64,000 nucleotides of DNA, from contig NZ_JAHBRX010000001.1 in the NCBI RefSeq assembly GCF_018398335.1, forward strand, positions 1,178,001 through 1,242,000, read 5' to 3'. This document shows positions 48,866-57,265 of this stretch, in pieces. The DNA is from Chelatococcus sp. HY11. Its GTDB lineage: Bacteria; Pseudomonadota; Alphaproteobacteria; Rhizobiales; Beijerinckiaceae. The position numbers and the translations under genes are program-made. Numbering within the stretch: the first letter of the stretch is position 1; each line of letters opens with the position of its first letter. Below the pieces are notes generated by a model, which had not been told where the DNA came from, did no database searches, and worked only from the letters and a program-made list of their open reading frames with translations.

Positions 48866-48922
48866 GGTTGTGATCCTTCGGACATTGTTTCCTCTGGTTT
48901 TCTCGTGAGCGTTGCCGTTGCC

Positions 48923-49753
48923 CTAGCCTTTCGTCGACCCCGCCGTGAGGCCGGCGACGAGATGCTTCTGGGCAAGCACCACGAAGATGAGCACGGGCAG
49001 AAGCTGGACGGTCGAGGCGGCGAACAGGACGCCCCATTCGACACCCTCGACCGCGCCGATCATTTCCGAGAGCACGAGCGGCGCGGTCTTTGCACGCGTC
49101 GTGGTGAAGATGAAGGCGAACAGGAATTCGTTCCAGGCATAGACGATCACGAAGACCGCGACCGCGACCATGCCCTGGGCGGACAAGGGCAGGATGAGCT
49201 TGTAGAGCACCTGCAGCCGGCTCGCGCCATCGAGATGGGCCGCCTCGTCCACCTCTTTCGGAATCTGGTCGATGAAAGTGCGCATGACCAGCGTGCCGAG
49301 CGACACGAAGAACGTGGCGTAAAGGACGATCAGGATGAAATGGGTGTCGTTCAGCCCGAGCCAGTTCACAGCGGGGAACAGCGGCAGGGTAATGACGATG
49401 GGCGGGATCAGGCGAATGAAGATGAGGAAGAAGGCCGACCCCGCCAGCACCTTGTGGCGGAACCGGGAATACGCGTAGCCGGCGACCGCGCTCGACAGCA
49501 CGGCGACGATGGTCGCACCGGCGGTGACGATAAGGCTGTTGAGAAGACCGTGGAAGAAATCCCCCCAACGTTCCCATAAAGCTACATAATTCGTCCATGT
49601 AGGCTGGAATGCGAGACGCGGCGGCACGGCGAAGATGTCGCGGTCCGTCTTAAACGACGACATCATGATCATCGCGATCGGGATGAGCGACCAGGCCAGC
49701 ACGACCAGGATGGCGATGCCCTTGAGGGCCATGAGGAGCGGGTTACGGCGCAT
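48923..49753 (-). CDS. Carbohydrate ABC transporter permease (MalG-type)
   Basis: 276 aa, six membrane helices, CUT1-family inner-membrane subunit. The EAA motif that docks the ATPase is EVDEAAHLDGASRLQVLYKLILP. The ATG at 49753 overlaps the end of the MalF-type gene by 11 bases; a TTG three codons earlier is also open. It ends in the usual LVAGLTAGSTKG, typical for MalG-like proteins. No ATP-binding subunit is encoded nearby. Confidence 0.93.
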   Translation of the reverse strand: MRRNPLLMALKGIAILVVLAWSLIPIAMIMMSSFKTDRDIFAVPPRLAFQPTWTNYVALWERWGDFFHGLLNSLIVTAGATIVAVLSSAVAGYAYSRFRHKVLAGSAFFLIFIRLIPPIVITLPLFPAVNWLGLNDTHFILIVLYATFFVSLGTLVMRTFIDQIPKEVDEAAHLDGASRLQVLYKLILPLSAQGMVAVAVFVIVYAWNEFLFAFIFTTTRAKTAPLVLSEMIGAVEGVEWGVLFAASTVQLLPVLIFVVLAQKHLVAGLTAGSTKG

Positions 49754-50624
49754 AGGTCGCAAACATCTCCTTGTAGAGGCGCCGGAGATACCAGAGCGCC
49801 AGGACGAGGGAAGCCACCACGAGCAGCCAGCCGGTCGCGGCCGCGTCGCCGAAGGCGTTGTAGCGGAAGGCTTCGAGATAGAGATAGACAGCGAGCACCT
49901 CGGTCTGGCGCGCCGGGCCGCCGCCCGTGAGCAGCCAAACTTCGGAGAACAGGCGGAAGGCGAAGATGTAGCGGAACAGCATGGCGATCAGCATCGCCGG
50001 CACGAGCAGCGGTAGGGTGACGCGGCGGAACCGCGCGAAGCCACTCGCGCCATCCATCTGCGCCGCCTCGTAGAGTTCGCCGGGGATGGCGAGCCGCGCC
50101 GCGTAGAGGATCACGAAGGTGAAGGGAAGATGCAGCCAGATACTCAGCAGCGAGACGAGCAACAGCCCCTGCCATGGCACCACGGCCCATTCCAGCGGCG
50201 GCAGGCCAAGGGCCGTCAGGGCTTGCGTGGCGAAGCCGACCTCCGGGTCGAACAGGAAGCGCCACATCACGACGGCGGAGACCTCGCTGACCGCATAGGG
50301 AGCGAGCACCGCGGCCAAGAGCAGCGGCCTGAAAGGCACGCCACTCGCGAACAGGAGGGCCATGCCAAGCCCAAGCAGAAGCTCCACATGCACGACGATC
50401 AGGACGACGATGACCGTGTTGACGAGCGCCTTCCAGAAATAAGGATCCGCCAGCACGCGGCCATAGTTGGCGAGACCGACGAAGACCGGCGCCTGACCGA
50501 AGGACGATTCGGTCAGGCTGAGCCAGAACACGTAGAGGGCCGGGATGAAGATGATGACGCCGACGAAGAGCTGGACGGGAGCGATGAAGCCGAGGGCGGG
50601 AAGAAGCGGTGAGCGTTGTTCCAT
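49743..50624 (-). CDS. Carbohydrate ABC transporter permease (MalF-type)
   Basis: 293 aa, six helices, partner of the MalG-type permease. The EAA loop reads ELYEAAQMDGASGFARFRRVTLP. The start is taken at ATG 50624 behind gaggg, just after the end of the enolase-superfamily gene; the frame opens at 50663 within that gene. It begins with a short cytoplasmic stretch and no MalF-style large periplasmic loop. Confidence 0.92.
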   Translation of the reverse strand: MEQRSPLLPALGFIAPVQLFVGVIIFIPALYVFWLSLTESSFGQAPVFVGLANYGRVLADPYFWKALVNTVIVVLIVVHVELLLGLGMALLFASGVPFRPLLLAAVLAPYAVSEVSAVVMWRFLFDPEVGFATQALTALGLPPLEWAVVPWQGLLLVSLLSIWLHLPFTFVILYAARLAIPGELYEAAQMDGASGFARFRRVTLPLLVPAMLIAMLFRYIFAFRLFSEVWLLTGGGPARQTEVLAVYLYLEAFRYNAFGDAAATGWLLVVASLVLALWYLRRLYKEMFATYAP

Positions 50625-50631
50625 CAGGCCC

Positions 50632-51816
50632 TCAAGCGATGCGGTGGCGGGCGAGGACGTCATAGTCGAGCGTCACCCCGAGACCCGGCCCTTGCGGTAT
50701 CGCGACGCCGCCGTCGACGATCTCACCATGCCCGCCGACGACAGGCGCGCAGAGCTCGTCCCGCAGAGGATTGTCGTAGACCATGCACTCGAAGGTGCGC
50801 GTCGTCTCGGCGGCCGCGGCCAGATGCAGGCTCGCCGCCACGCAGATCGCGCCCGACCACCCCACATGCGGCGCATAGGCCGTGTGATGGGCCGCTGCGA
50901 GCTCCGTGATCCGCCAGGTCTCGGTGATGCCTCCCGAGCGCGTCACGTCGGGCTGGATGAGGCCAAGCGAGCGATCCTGCAGCAGCTGCAACGCCTCGCT
51001 GCCGACATAGTCGCTCTCCCCCGCCGCCAGCCTTATCGGCAGATGTTGGGCAAGACGCCGATAGCCCTCGCGGTCGTGGGGGGCGATCGGCTCCTCGAAG
51101 AGATCGTAGCCGAGATCAGCGAGCGCGCGACCGACACGCATCGCGTCGTCCACGTCATAGGCCCAGTTGGCATCGACATAGAGGGCGATGTCGTCGCCAG
51201 CGAGGCGGCGCGCAAGCTTGGCGCGCGCGATGGCGGCGGGAACGGGCCGGCCGAGCTTGACCTTGATCTCGCGGAAGCCCGAAGCCAGCGCGGAGGCGAT
51301 CTCCGCCTCAACAGTCCCATCATCGAGCCAGTTGATGGAGGAGGCATAGGCGGGGACATGGGCACGTCCCATGCCGCCAAGCAGGCGATGGATCGGCTCT
51401 CCCGCGCGCTTTCCGGCGAGATCCCACAGGGCGATGTCGACGGCCGATAGCGCCTCGACCAATTGGCCGCCCGGTCGGCCGGTCAGGGCGTTGCGCATGC
51501 GCTGCCACAAGGCGCGGCGATGGCTCGAATCCTGCCCCAGAAGGCGTGGCACAAGCGCCTCGTCGACGAGCGCCGCATAGCCTTTGGCGCCGCGACGGGC
51601 CAGCCCCTCGCCGATACCGATGAGACCGTCATCGGTTTCCACCTCGACAACCAGGATCTCCACCGAGGGATAGTCACCTTGGGACGTACGCTGGGCCTTG
51701 GGCAGGATCGCCCGCAGTGGATGAGCCGTCACGCGTCGAATCACCGCGCCCGCGTTGTCCATCTCCGCCTCTGCCAAAGCCCGGCTGGCGGATGACAAGC
51801 GTTCTTGATCAGTCAC
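50632..51816 (-). CDS. Mandelate racemase/muconate lactonizing enzyme family protein
   Basis: 394-aa enolase-superfamily enzyme that abstracts the proton alpha to a carboxylate. The K-x-K motif is EIKVKLG, metal ligands are in LYVDANWAY, LFEEPI and AAGESDYV, and the general-base histidine is in YAPHVGWSG. This arrangement is that of the MR subgroup, mostly acid-sugar dehydratases. The GTG start follows a perfect ggagga. It is first in the leftward operon, divergent from the GntR gene, so it probably dehydrates or epimerises the imported acid. Confidence 0.9.
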   Translation of the reverse strand: MTDQERLSSASRALAEAEMDNAGAVIRRVTAHPLRAILPKAQRTSQGDYPSVEILVVEVETDDGLIGIGEGLARRGAKGYAALVDEALVPRLLGQDSSHRRALWQRMRNALTGRPGGQLVEALSAVDIALWDLAGKRAGEPIHRLLGGMGRAHVPAYASSINWLDDGTVEAEIASALASGFREIKVKLGRPVPAAIARAKLARRLAGDDIALYVDANWAYDVDDAMRVGRALADLGYDLFEEPIAPHDREGYRRLAQHLPIRLAAGESDYVGSEALQLLQDRSLGLIQPDVTRSGGITETWRITELAAAHHTAYAPHVGWSGAICVAASLHLAAAAETTRTFECMVYDNPLRDELCAPVVGGHGEIVDGGVAIPQGPGLGVTLDYDVLARHRIA

Positions 51817-51832
51817 GCCTTCCTCCCTGTTC

Positions 51833-51873
51833 GATAGTTGCCTAGCAACTTATCCGCTAAGTTGGATAGTTGC
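51833..51873. promoter_or_regulatory. Candidate GntR operator between divergent operons
   Basis: Contains the perfect palindrome agttgc-cta-gcaact (51836-51850) and, overlapping it, a second inverted pair of caacttatcc and ggatagttg. Thus three or four copies of a ggatagttg-like half-site lie within 41 bases. It is in front of the enolase-family gene and of the regulator, the expected place for autoregulation and control of the leftward operon. Confidence 0.7.
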
Positions 51874-51976
51874 AATGCCGCATCAATTTTGTCATAGTCC
51901 TCTCATGGGCCGTAACGGTCGGCGATTGCGGCCCGGGCTGTACAATGGTGGCGCACGGTCTGCCGCCGAAGACATC

Positions 51977-52747
51977 ATGAAAAAGGGATCTGGGTTGAAC
52001 GGAACGCTCGACATCGACCCGCTCGATGTTTTGCTCGGGGCTGAAGACGTTGCGCCCGTGCGACTCGGCGAAGCGGTCATCGAGAAGCTGACACAGGCCA
52101 TCCTGGATGGGCGATTGAAGCCGGGCGACGCCCTGCCCTCGGAGGGGCGGATCGCCGCGTCCTTCGGCGTCAGCAAGCAGGTGGCGCGCGAGGCGATCCG
52201 TGAACTCGCCGCCATGGGTGTCGTGCATATTCAGCAAGGGAAGGTCACGCGGATCCGCGATCTCGATGCCGAGCCGCTGGGTCGCTTCTTTCGCTTCGCC
52301 GTGCGCGGCAGCGCGACCGGCATCAACGAGGCCATCGAACTCCGGCGGATCCTCGAGCCACCGACGACGCGGCTCGCAGCAAAGGCGCGCAGCGAGGCCG
52401 AACTCGCCAATCTCGCCGCGATCCTCGCGCGCATGGAGGAGAGCCTTGGGGACGTGCCATCCTGGATCGAGGCGGATCTCGATTTTCATGAGGCGATCGG
52501 CACCATGTCGGGCAACCGCCTCCTGAAGTTCCAGATCCGCGCGCTTCGGCCGATCATTTCGGAGATCATGGAGATCTTCAATTCGCGTGGAAACCGGGGG
52601 CCTGCGGAATGGCGCGAGACCTATGAGCGTCACGTGCGCATCTTCAACGCCATCAAGGCAGGGAATGCGAATGCGGCTTTCGACGCCATGAGCCAGCATT
52701 TCGAGGCTGCGGATGCAGCCGTAAAGGAGTTGTTCTCCGGCGAGTAA
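51977..52747 (+). CDS. GntR family transcriptional regulator, FadR/FCD type
   Basis: 256 aa from MKKGSGLNG. The winged helix spans LGEAVIEKLTQAILDG, LPSEGRIAASFGVSKQVAREA and GVVHIQQGKVTRI. The FCD domain has its metal/ligand residues: DLDFHEAIG, ERHVRIFNAI and MSQHFEAAD, fitting the Asp-His-His-His set that often senses a sugar acid or other carboxylate. The frame is open upstream to 51875. Its control of both flanking operons is inferred from divergence and from the palindromes. Confidence 0.92.
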   Translation: MKKGSGLNGTLDIDPLDVLLGAEDVAPVRLGEAVIEKLTQAILDGRLKPGDALPSEGRIAASFGVSKQVAREAIRELAAMGVVHIQQGKVTRIRDLDAEPLGRFFRFAVRGSATGINEAIELRRILEPPTTRLAAKARSEAELANLAAILARMEESLGDVPSWIEADLDFHEAIGTMSGNRLLKFQIRALRPIISEIMEIFNSRGNRGPAEWRETYERHVRIFNAIKAGNANAAFDAMSQHFEAADAAVKELFSGE

Positions 52748-52831
52748 GCCGCCTGCCTATCAGAGACGTGACCACCCAATGGACCTGCGCAAACGCAGGC
52801 TGACGATAAATTTCATTCTTGGAGGAAGCCC

Positions 52832-54130
52832 ATGTCCCTCATCCGTCCGTCGCGCCGGGCGCTTCTGGCGCTCGGCGCCGGTGCCCTGCCCCTCGCGGCT
52901 GGCTTCGGCCCGGCCATTGCCCAGTCGAAGTCGCTCAACATCATTGGCCATCGGGTGCACCGTACCGCTCTCACCGGCGACGCCGGCGGCAAGGGTGGCG
53001 ACATTCTGGGTGAATGGGGCAAGGCGAACGGCGTTGCCCTGAACTGGTCAACGTTTGATGTCGGTCCGCTGCACGAGCGCCTGCTGCGGGAGGCGAGCCT
53101 CGGCGAGACGTCCTTCGACGTCGGCTTCCTGCTCAACACCAACGCGGTGCCCCGCGCCTTGAAGCTCATGGCCCCGATCAACGAGCTCGCGGCGGGCGAC
53201 CCGATCGAGGATTGGCAGGAAGTCTCGCCGGGCATGGTCAAGGCCGTCACGGTCGACAACGAAACCTTCGCCGTTCCCTTCCGTCATGCGACCACCGGCC
53301 TTCACTACAACGAGGCGTTCTTCACCGAACGCGGCCTGTCCGGCCCGCCGCGCACGATCGAGGACATGATCGCCTTTGCCGAGAAGACGACCTTCCGCCG
53401 CGACGGCAACGTGCCCGTGAACGGCTTCGCCATGGAAGGCGTGAGCTATGTCAACATGGTCACGCTGTCGCTCGCCTATCAGGCCCCTTTCATCGACGAG
53501 ACGCTGAAGGTGGTCCCCAACGAAGCAGGCATGGTGAAGACCTTCGAGGTCTTCCGCGATCTCTTCGCCAAGCAGATCCTGCCGCGCAATTTCGCGGCGC
53601 TTCGGCAGGACGAGGTCATCACCATGATGCAGACCGGGCGCCTGGCCATGTGCCACTTCGCCTTCGGCCGCTATCTCGCCTTCAACGATCCGCAGAAGTC
53701 GAACTACGCCGGCAAGATTAAGGTCGTCTCGCCGCCAGCCGCTGCCGGCTCCCCGGGAGGCGACATCGTCGGCACCACCGAATTCTGGTCCTTCGTCATT
53801 CCGCGCAACAGCCGCAACAAGGAACTCGCGTGGCAGATGGTGAAGGCGATGACCGCCAGGGAGGCGGTGATCCGGGCCGCGCTCAACGGCAACGGGCCGA
53901 TCCGCCCCTCGGCCTACGACGACCCGCGCGTCAAGGAGGCCGTGCCCTATGCCGCCGAGGAGGCCCGTGCCCTCGCCGTTGCCAAGCCGCCGCTGCCCGC
54001 CTTCGACAAGGCGACAGAGGCCGGCGACATCCTCGCCCAAACCGTCCAGGCGGTCGCCCTCGGCCAGATGAAGCCCGAGGACGCCGTCGCCCAGTTGAAA
54101 CAGCGCGTTGAACCGCTTGTGAGGTCTTAA
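52832..54130 (+). CDS. ABC transporter solute-binding protein 1 (Tat-exported)
   Basis: 432-aa periplasmic binding protein of the CUT1 carbohydrate class. The Tat signal reads PSRRALLALGAGALPLAAGF, with cleavage likely after AIAQ. Mature signatures include LNIIGHRVHRTALTGD, SFDVGFLLNTNAVPR, GLHYNEAFF and EFWSFVIPRNSRN. ggagga precedes the ATG. It abuts the dehydrogenase gene directly (stop 54130, next start 54131). It most likely feeds the permease pair of the leftward operon. Confidence 0.92.
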   Translation: MSLIRPSRRALLALGAGALPLAAGFGPAIAQSKSLNIIGHRVHRTALTGDAGGKGGDILGEWGKANGVALNWSTFDVGPLHERLLREASLGETSFDVGFLLNTNAVPRALKLMAPINELAAGDPIEDWQEVSPGMVKAVTVDNETFAVPFRHATTGLHYNEAFFTERGLSGPPRTIEDMIAFAEKTTFRRDGNVPVNGFAMEGVSYVNMVTLSLAYQAPFIDETLKVVPNEAGMVKTFEVFRDLFAKQILPRNFAALRQDEVITMMQTGRLAMCHFAFGRYLAFNDPQKSNYAGKIKVVSPPAAAGSPGGDIVGTTEFWSFVIPRNSRNKELAWQMVKAMTAREAVIRAALNGNGPIRPSAYDDPRVKEAVPYAAEEARALAVAKPPLPAFDKATEAGDILAQTVQAVALGQMKPEDAVAQLKQRVEPLVRS

Positions 54131-55048
54131 ATGTCTGCGATTGTTCCCGGCCAGAGCGTCATCGGTTTCATCGGCATCGGCACGATGGGCCTGCCCATGG
54201 CGCTGAACGTGGCTAAGGCGGGCTATGAGCTGAAGGTGTTCGATCTCAGCGAAAAGGCGCTGGCGGAGGCCAAGGCGGCCGGCGCCACGCCCGTGTCCTC
54301 GGTGGCCGAGCTCGCCCGCACGTCAGATGTCATCATCACCATGCTGCCGGACGCGCCGGACGTGGAGAAGATCACGCTTGGCCAGGATGGCATCGAGTCC
54401 GCCGCAAGGCCCGGCACGCTCTATGTCGACATGAGCACCATCGATCCCGGCACCAGCCGCCGCGTCGCGGTACGCCTTGCCGAACGCGGCATCCGGATGA
54501 TCGACAGCCCGGTGGCGCGCGGCGTGGAGAACGCGCGCGCCGGCACGCTCGCCCTGATGATCGGCGGCGACAAGGCTGATGTCGACGAAGCCATGCCGCT
54601 TTTGCGCACCATGGCCGACACGATTACCTACTGCGGCCCGCTCGGCAACGGCGTCGCCATGAAGCTCGTCAACAACTTCCTGTCCGCCGGGATCGTCTCG
54701 ACGGTGGCCGAGGCCTGCGCCATCGGCCTCAAGGCGGGGCTGCCGCTCGACATGATCGTCGCGATCAGCGGCGCGACGGGCACCAACAATGCCTGGATGC
54801 ATAAGCTCATGCCGTCCAAGGCCTTTCTCGGCGACTTCAGCCCCGGCTTCATGACGCCGCTCGCCCGCAAGGACCAGCGGCTGGCGCTTGCCTTCGCCGA
54901 GGACATGGGCGTGCCGCTCACCCTCGGCAAAGCGGTCTTCGAACTGCTGACCCAGACGGCAGAGGTCTATCCGCGTGAGGATTTCACGAGCATCCTGCGC
55001 GTCGTCGGTGATGGCGCGGGGGTCAAGATCAGGCTGCCGGAGGCATAA
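54131..55048 (+). CDS. NAD(P)-binding beta-hydroxyacid dehydrogenase (3-hydroxyisobutyrate dehydrogenase family)
   Basis: 305 aa. The Rossmann motif is GFIGIGTMGLPMALNVAKAG, the substrate-binding stretch DSPVARGVENARAGTLALMI, and the catalytic lysine lies in MKLVNNFLSAG. The family oxidises beta-hydroxyacids such as tartronate semialdehyde, 3-hydroxyisobutyrate or L-threonate. In this cluster it would oxidise or reduce an intermediate of the imported sugar acid. The start codon immediately follows the SBP1 stop. Confidence 0.92.
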   Translation: MSAIVPGQSVIGFIGIGTMGLPMALNVAKAGYELKVFDLSEKALAEAKAAGATPVSSVAELARTSDVIITMLPDAPDVEKITLGQDGIESAARPGTLYVDMSTIDPGTSRRVAVRLAERGIRMIDSPVARGVENARAGTLALMIGGDKADVDEAMPLLRTMADTITYCGPLGNGVAMKLVNNFLSAGIVSTVAEACAIGLKAGLPLDMIVAISGATGTNNAWMHKLMPSKAFLGDFSPGFMTPLARKDQRLALAFAEDMGVPLTLGKAVFELLTQTAEVYPREDFTSILRVVGDGAGVKIRLPEA

Positions 55049-55070
55049 TCGCCGCCGGCCGGCAACTCAG

Positions 55071-55108
55071 ACGGGCAGTGGGGCGGCAGAAGCCCCATGA
55101 CTGCCCGT
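55071..55108 (+). repeat. Hairpin between the dehydrogenase gene and SBP2
   Basis: Outer 9-bp stem (acgggcagt / actgcccgt) with a second ggggc / gcccc pairing inside. It lies 22 bases past the dehydrogenase stop and 42 before the next ATG. It could tune the output of the second binding-protein gene. Confidence 0.6.
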
Positions 55109-55150
55109 GACAGTGCAAGAGCCCCGTGACCTATTGGAGGGAGGAATAGG

Positions 55151-56452
55151 ATGTCTGGCAATCGACGTATTCCCACGCGCCGGCAAATGCTGGCGCTCGC
55201 CGGCGCGGCGGGTGCCGCGACGTTCGCGCTACCGGGCCCCAGCTTCGCACAGGCCAAGAAGCTGACCGTGCTGTCGCACCGCGTGCACCACTCGGCCGCG
55301 ACCTCCGGTCCCGGCGGCGACGCGACCGCGGCCTGGCGTGCCTCGACGGGCACGGACATCGACTGGGTGACGCTCGGTGATGTCAACGCCATCATGGAGC
55401 GCCTCTTGCGCGAGGTCTCCCTGTCGGAAACATCGATCGACGTCGGCTATCTCCTCAACGGCCGCGCCGTGCCGCGCAATCTCAAGCTGTTCGAGCCGCT
55501 CGACGCGCGCCAGTCGAGCGCGCCGATCGAAGCCTTCACTGATTTCGCACCGGGCCTCGTCGAGCCGCTGAAGCTCGAGGGCGCGCTCTACGGCGTGCCG
55601 GTTCGCCACGCCACCAACGCACTCATCTACAACGAAGCGCTGTTCGAGGAACGCGGCGTCGCCCTGCCGAAGACCTTCGAGGAACTGATCGAGGCGGCGC
55701 GCAAGCTCACCTACAAACGCGCGGACGGAACACCGGTCTATGGGCTTGCCTTCACCAGCGTCTTCGCTTCGAACTTCCTGTCGCTGTCGCGCGCGCTCGG
55801 CGGCGACTACATGACGGCCGACGGCCGGATCGTCTGCACGGAACCGGGCATGGTGAAGACGCTCGGCATCCTGGCCGATCTCTACAAGTCGGGCGTCATG
55901 CCGCGCAACTTCACCAATCTCAACAATGAGGAGGTGACGACCTGGATGCAGCAGGGCCGGGCCGCCATCACGGTCAATCCCTTTGCCCGGCTCGTCAGTT
56001 ACAACGATCCGTCGAAGTCGCAATATCCCGGCAAGTTCAAGGCGCTGACCGTTCCCGTCGCGGCCGACCTCCAGGGCAAGCTCGTCTACGCGCCGACCGT
56101 CGAGTTCTGGGCGCTCGTCATCCCGAAAGCGGCAAGGCAGAAGGATGCTTCATGGGGGCTTATCAGTGTCCTGTCGTCCAAGGCCGGCACGCTGGCGATG
56201 GCGCTGAACGGCAACGGGCCGACCCGTCTCTCGACCTATGACGAGCCGAAGCTGAAGGCAGCCCTGCCCTACGCCGCCGACGAAGCGGCGGCGCTGAAGA
56301 CGGCCCGCATTCATCTGCCGGCGTTCGACGAGCAGGCGCGTGCCCATGACATCTTCGTGCAAGCAAGCCAGGCGGCTGTGATCGGTAGCATGACACCCGA
56401 GGCCGCGATGGCCGATGCCGCCGCGCGCGTCACCCCCCTCCTGCCGAAATGA
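55151..56452 (+). CDS. ABC transporter solute-binding protein 2 (Tat-exported paralogue)
   Basis: 433 aa, same architecture as solute-binding protein 1 and clearly its paralogue: LTVLSHRVHHSAAT aligns with LNIIGHRVHRTALT, and TSIDVGYLLNGRAVPRNLK with the matching stretch. The twin-arginine signal is TRRQMLALAGAAGAATFAL. EFWALVIPKAARQ and ALNGNGPTRLSTYDEP are further shared regions. The two proteins have diverged noticeably, so they may bind different ligands. Its end overlaps the SDR gene by four bases. Confidence 0.92.
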   Translation: MSGNRRIPTRRQMLALAGAAGAATFALPGPSFAQAKKLTVLSHRVHHSAATSGPGGDATAAWRASTGTDIDWVTLGDVNAIMERLLREVSLSETSIDVGYLLNGRAVPRNLKLFEPLDARQSSAPIEAFTDFAPGLVEPLKLEGALYGVPVRHATNALIYNEALFEERGVALPKTFEELIEAARKLTYKRADGTPVYGLAFTSVFASNFLSLSRALGGDYMTADGRIVCTEPGMVKTLGILADLYKSGVMPRNFTNLNNEEVTTWMQQGRAAITVNPFARLVSYNDPSKSQYPGKFKALTVPVAADLQGKLVYAPTVEFWALVIPKAARQKDASWGLISVLSSKAGTLAMALNGNGPTRLSTYDEPKLKAALPYAADEAAALKTARIHLPAFDEQARAHDIFVQASQAAVIGSMTPEAAMADAAARVTPLLPK

Positions 56453-57201
56453 GCCGTGCCAGCACCATGAACGCATCTATGGACGGGCAGATCGCCCTCG
56501 TGACCGGATCGACGCGCGGCATTGGCCGTGCGATCGCTGGCAAGCTCGCGGCAGGCGGAGCGAAAGTCGCCGTCCACGGCCGCGACGACAATGAGCCGGC
56601 GGAAGCGCTTCCGCCTGGCTCGCACTTGTTCAAGGCGGATCTCGCCGATGCTTCGGCGACCGTCGGGCTCGTCCAGGCGGTCGAAGCCGCCCTCGGCCCG
56701 CCTGATATCCTTGTCCTCAACGCCTCGATCGAGTTTCGCCAGACATGGCAGACCTTGACCGAGGAAGCCATGCTGGCGCAGGCGGAGGTCAATCTGTACT
56801 CGACGATGCGCCTCATCCGCGCCGTGCTGCCGGGCATGATCGCGCGTGGACGCGGGCGCGTCATCGCCATCGGCACGGTGCAGGAGTATCGCCCGAATGA
56901 CGTGCATATTTTCTATGCCGGCACAAAGGTGGCGCAGACCAACATCATCCTGAATCTGGCGCGCAATACGCGCGAGCCTGACGTGACCTTCAATGTGGTC
57001 CAGCCCGGCGCGATCCTCACCGATCGCAACCGTGCGGTGCTCGCCGACGCCGATTTCCGCAAGCGCGTGGAGGATAAGATACCGCTGGGCCGGATCGGCG
57101 ACGCGCAAGATTGCGCTGGAATCGTCGCCTTCCTCTGCTCACCGGAGGCGAGTTATATCAACGGCGCTGTATTGTCCGTGGATGGCGGAATGCATCTTTA
57201 G
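56449..57201 (+). CDS. SDR family oxidoreductase
   Basis: 250-aa short-chain dehydrogenase. Cofactor motif VTGSTRGIGRAIAGKLA, NNAG-like motif VLNASIEF, active-site YAGTK with Tyr and Lys, and the C-terminal YINGAVLSVDGG. The position of the catalytic serine, 13 residues before the tyrosine, appears to be threonine (AIGTVQEYR). The frame starts within the last codons of the second binding-protein gene, so it is the last member of the rightward operon. The arginine after the glycine motif suggests NADP(H). Confidence 0.92.
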   Translation: MSRASTMNASMDGQIALVTGSTRGIGRAIAGKLAAGGAKVAVHGRDDNEPAEALPPGSHLFKADLADASATVGLVQAVEAALGPPDILVLNASIEFRQTWQTLTEEAMLAQAEVNLYSTMRLIRAVLPGMIARGRGRVIAIGTVQEYRPNDVHIFYAGTKVAQTNIILNLARNTREPDVTFNVVQPGAILTDRNRAVLADADFRKRVEDKIPLGRIGDAQDCAGIVAFLCSPEASYINGAVLSVDGGMHL

Positions 57202-57265
57202 GTCCGCCCCTGGATGTGGCGCGTCACCGCCAGCAGGTTTCCGTTCGCGGGTGGTTCCGGTTCAC

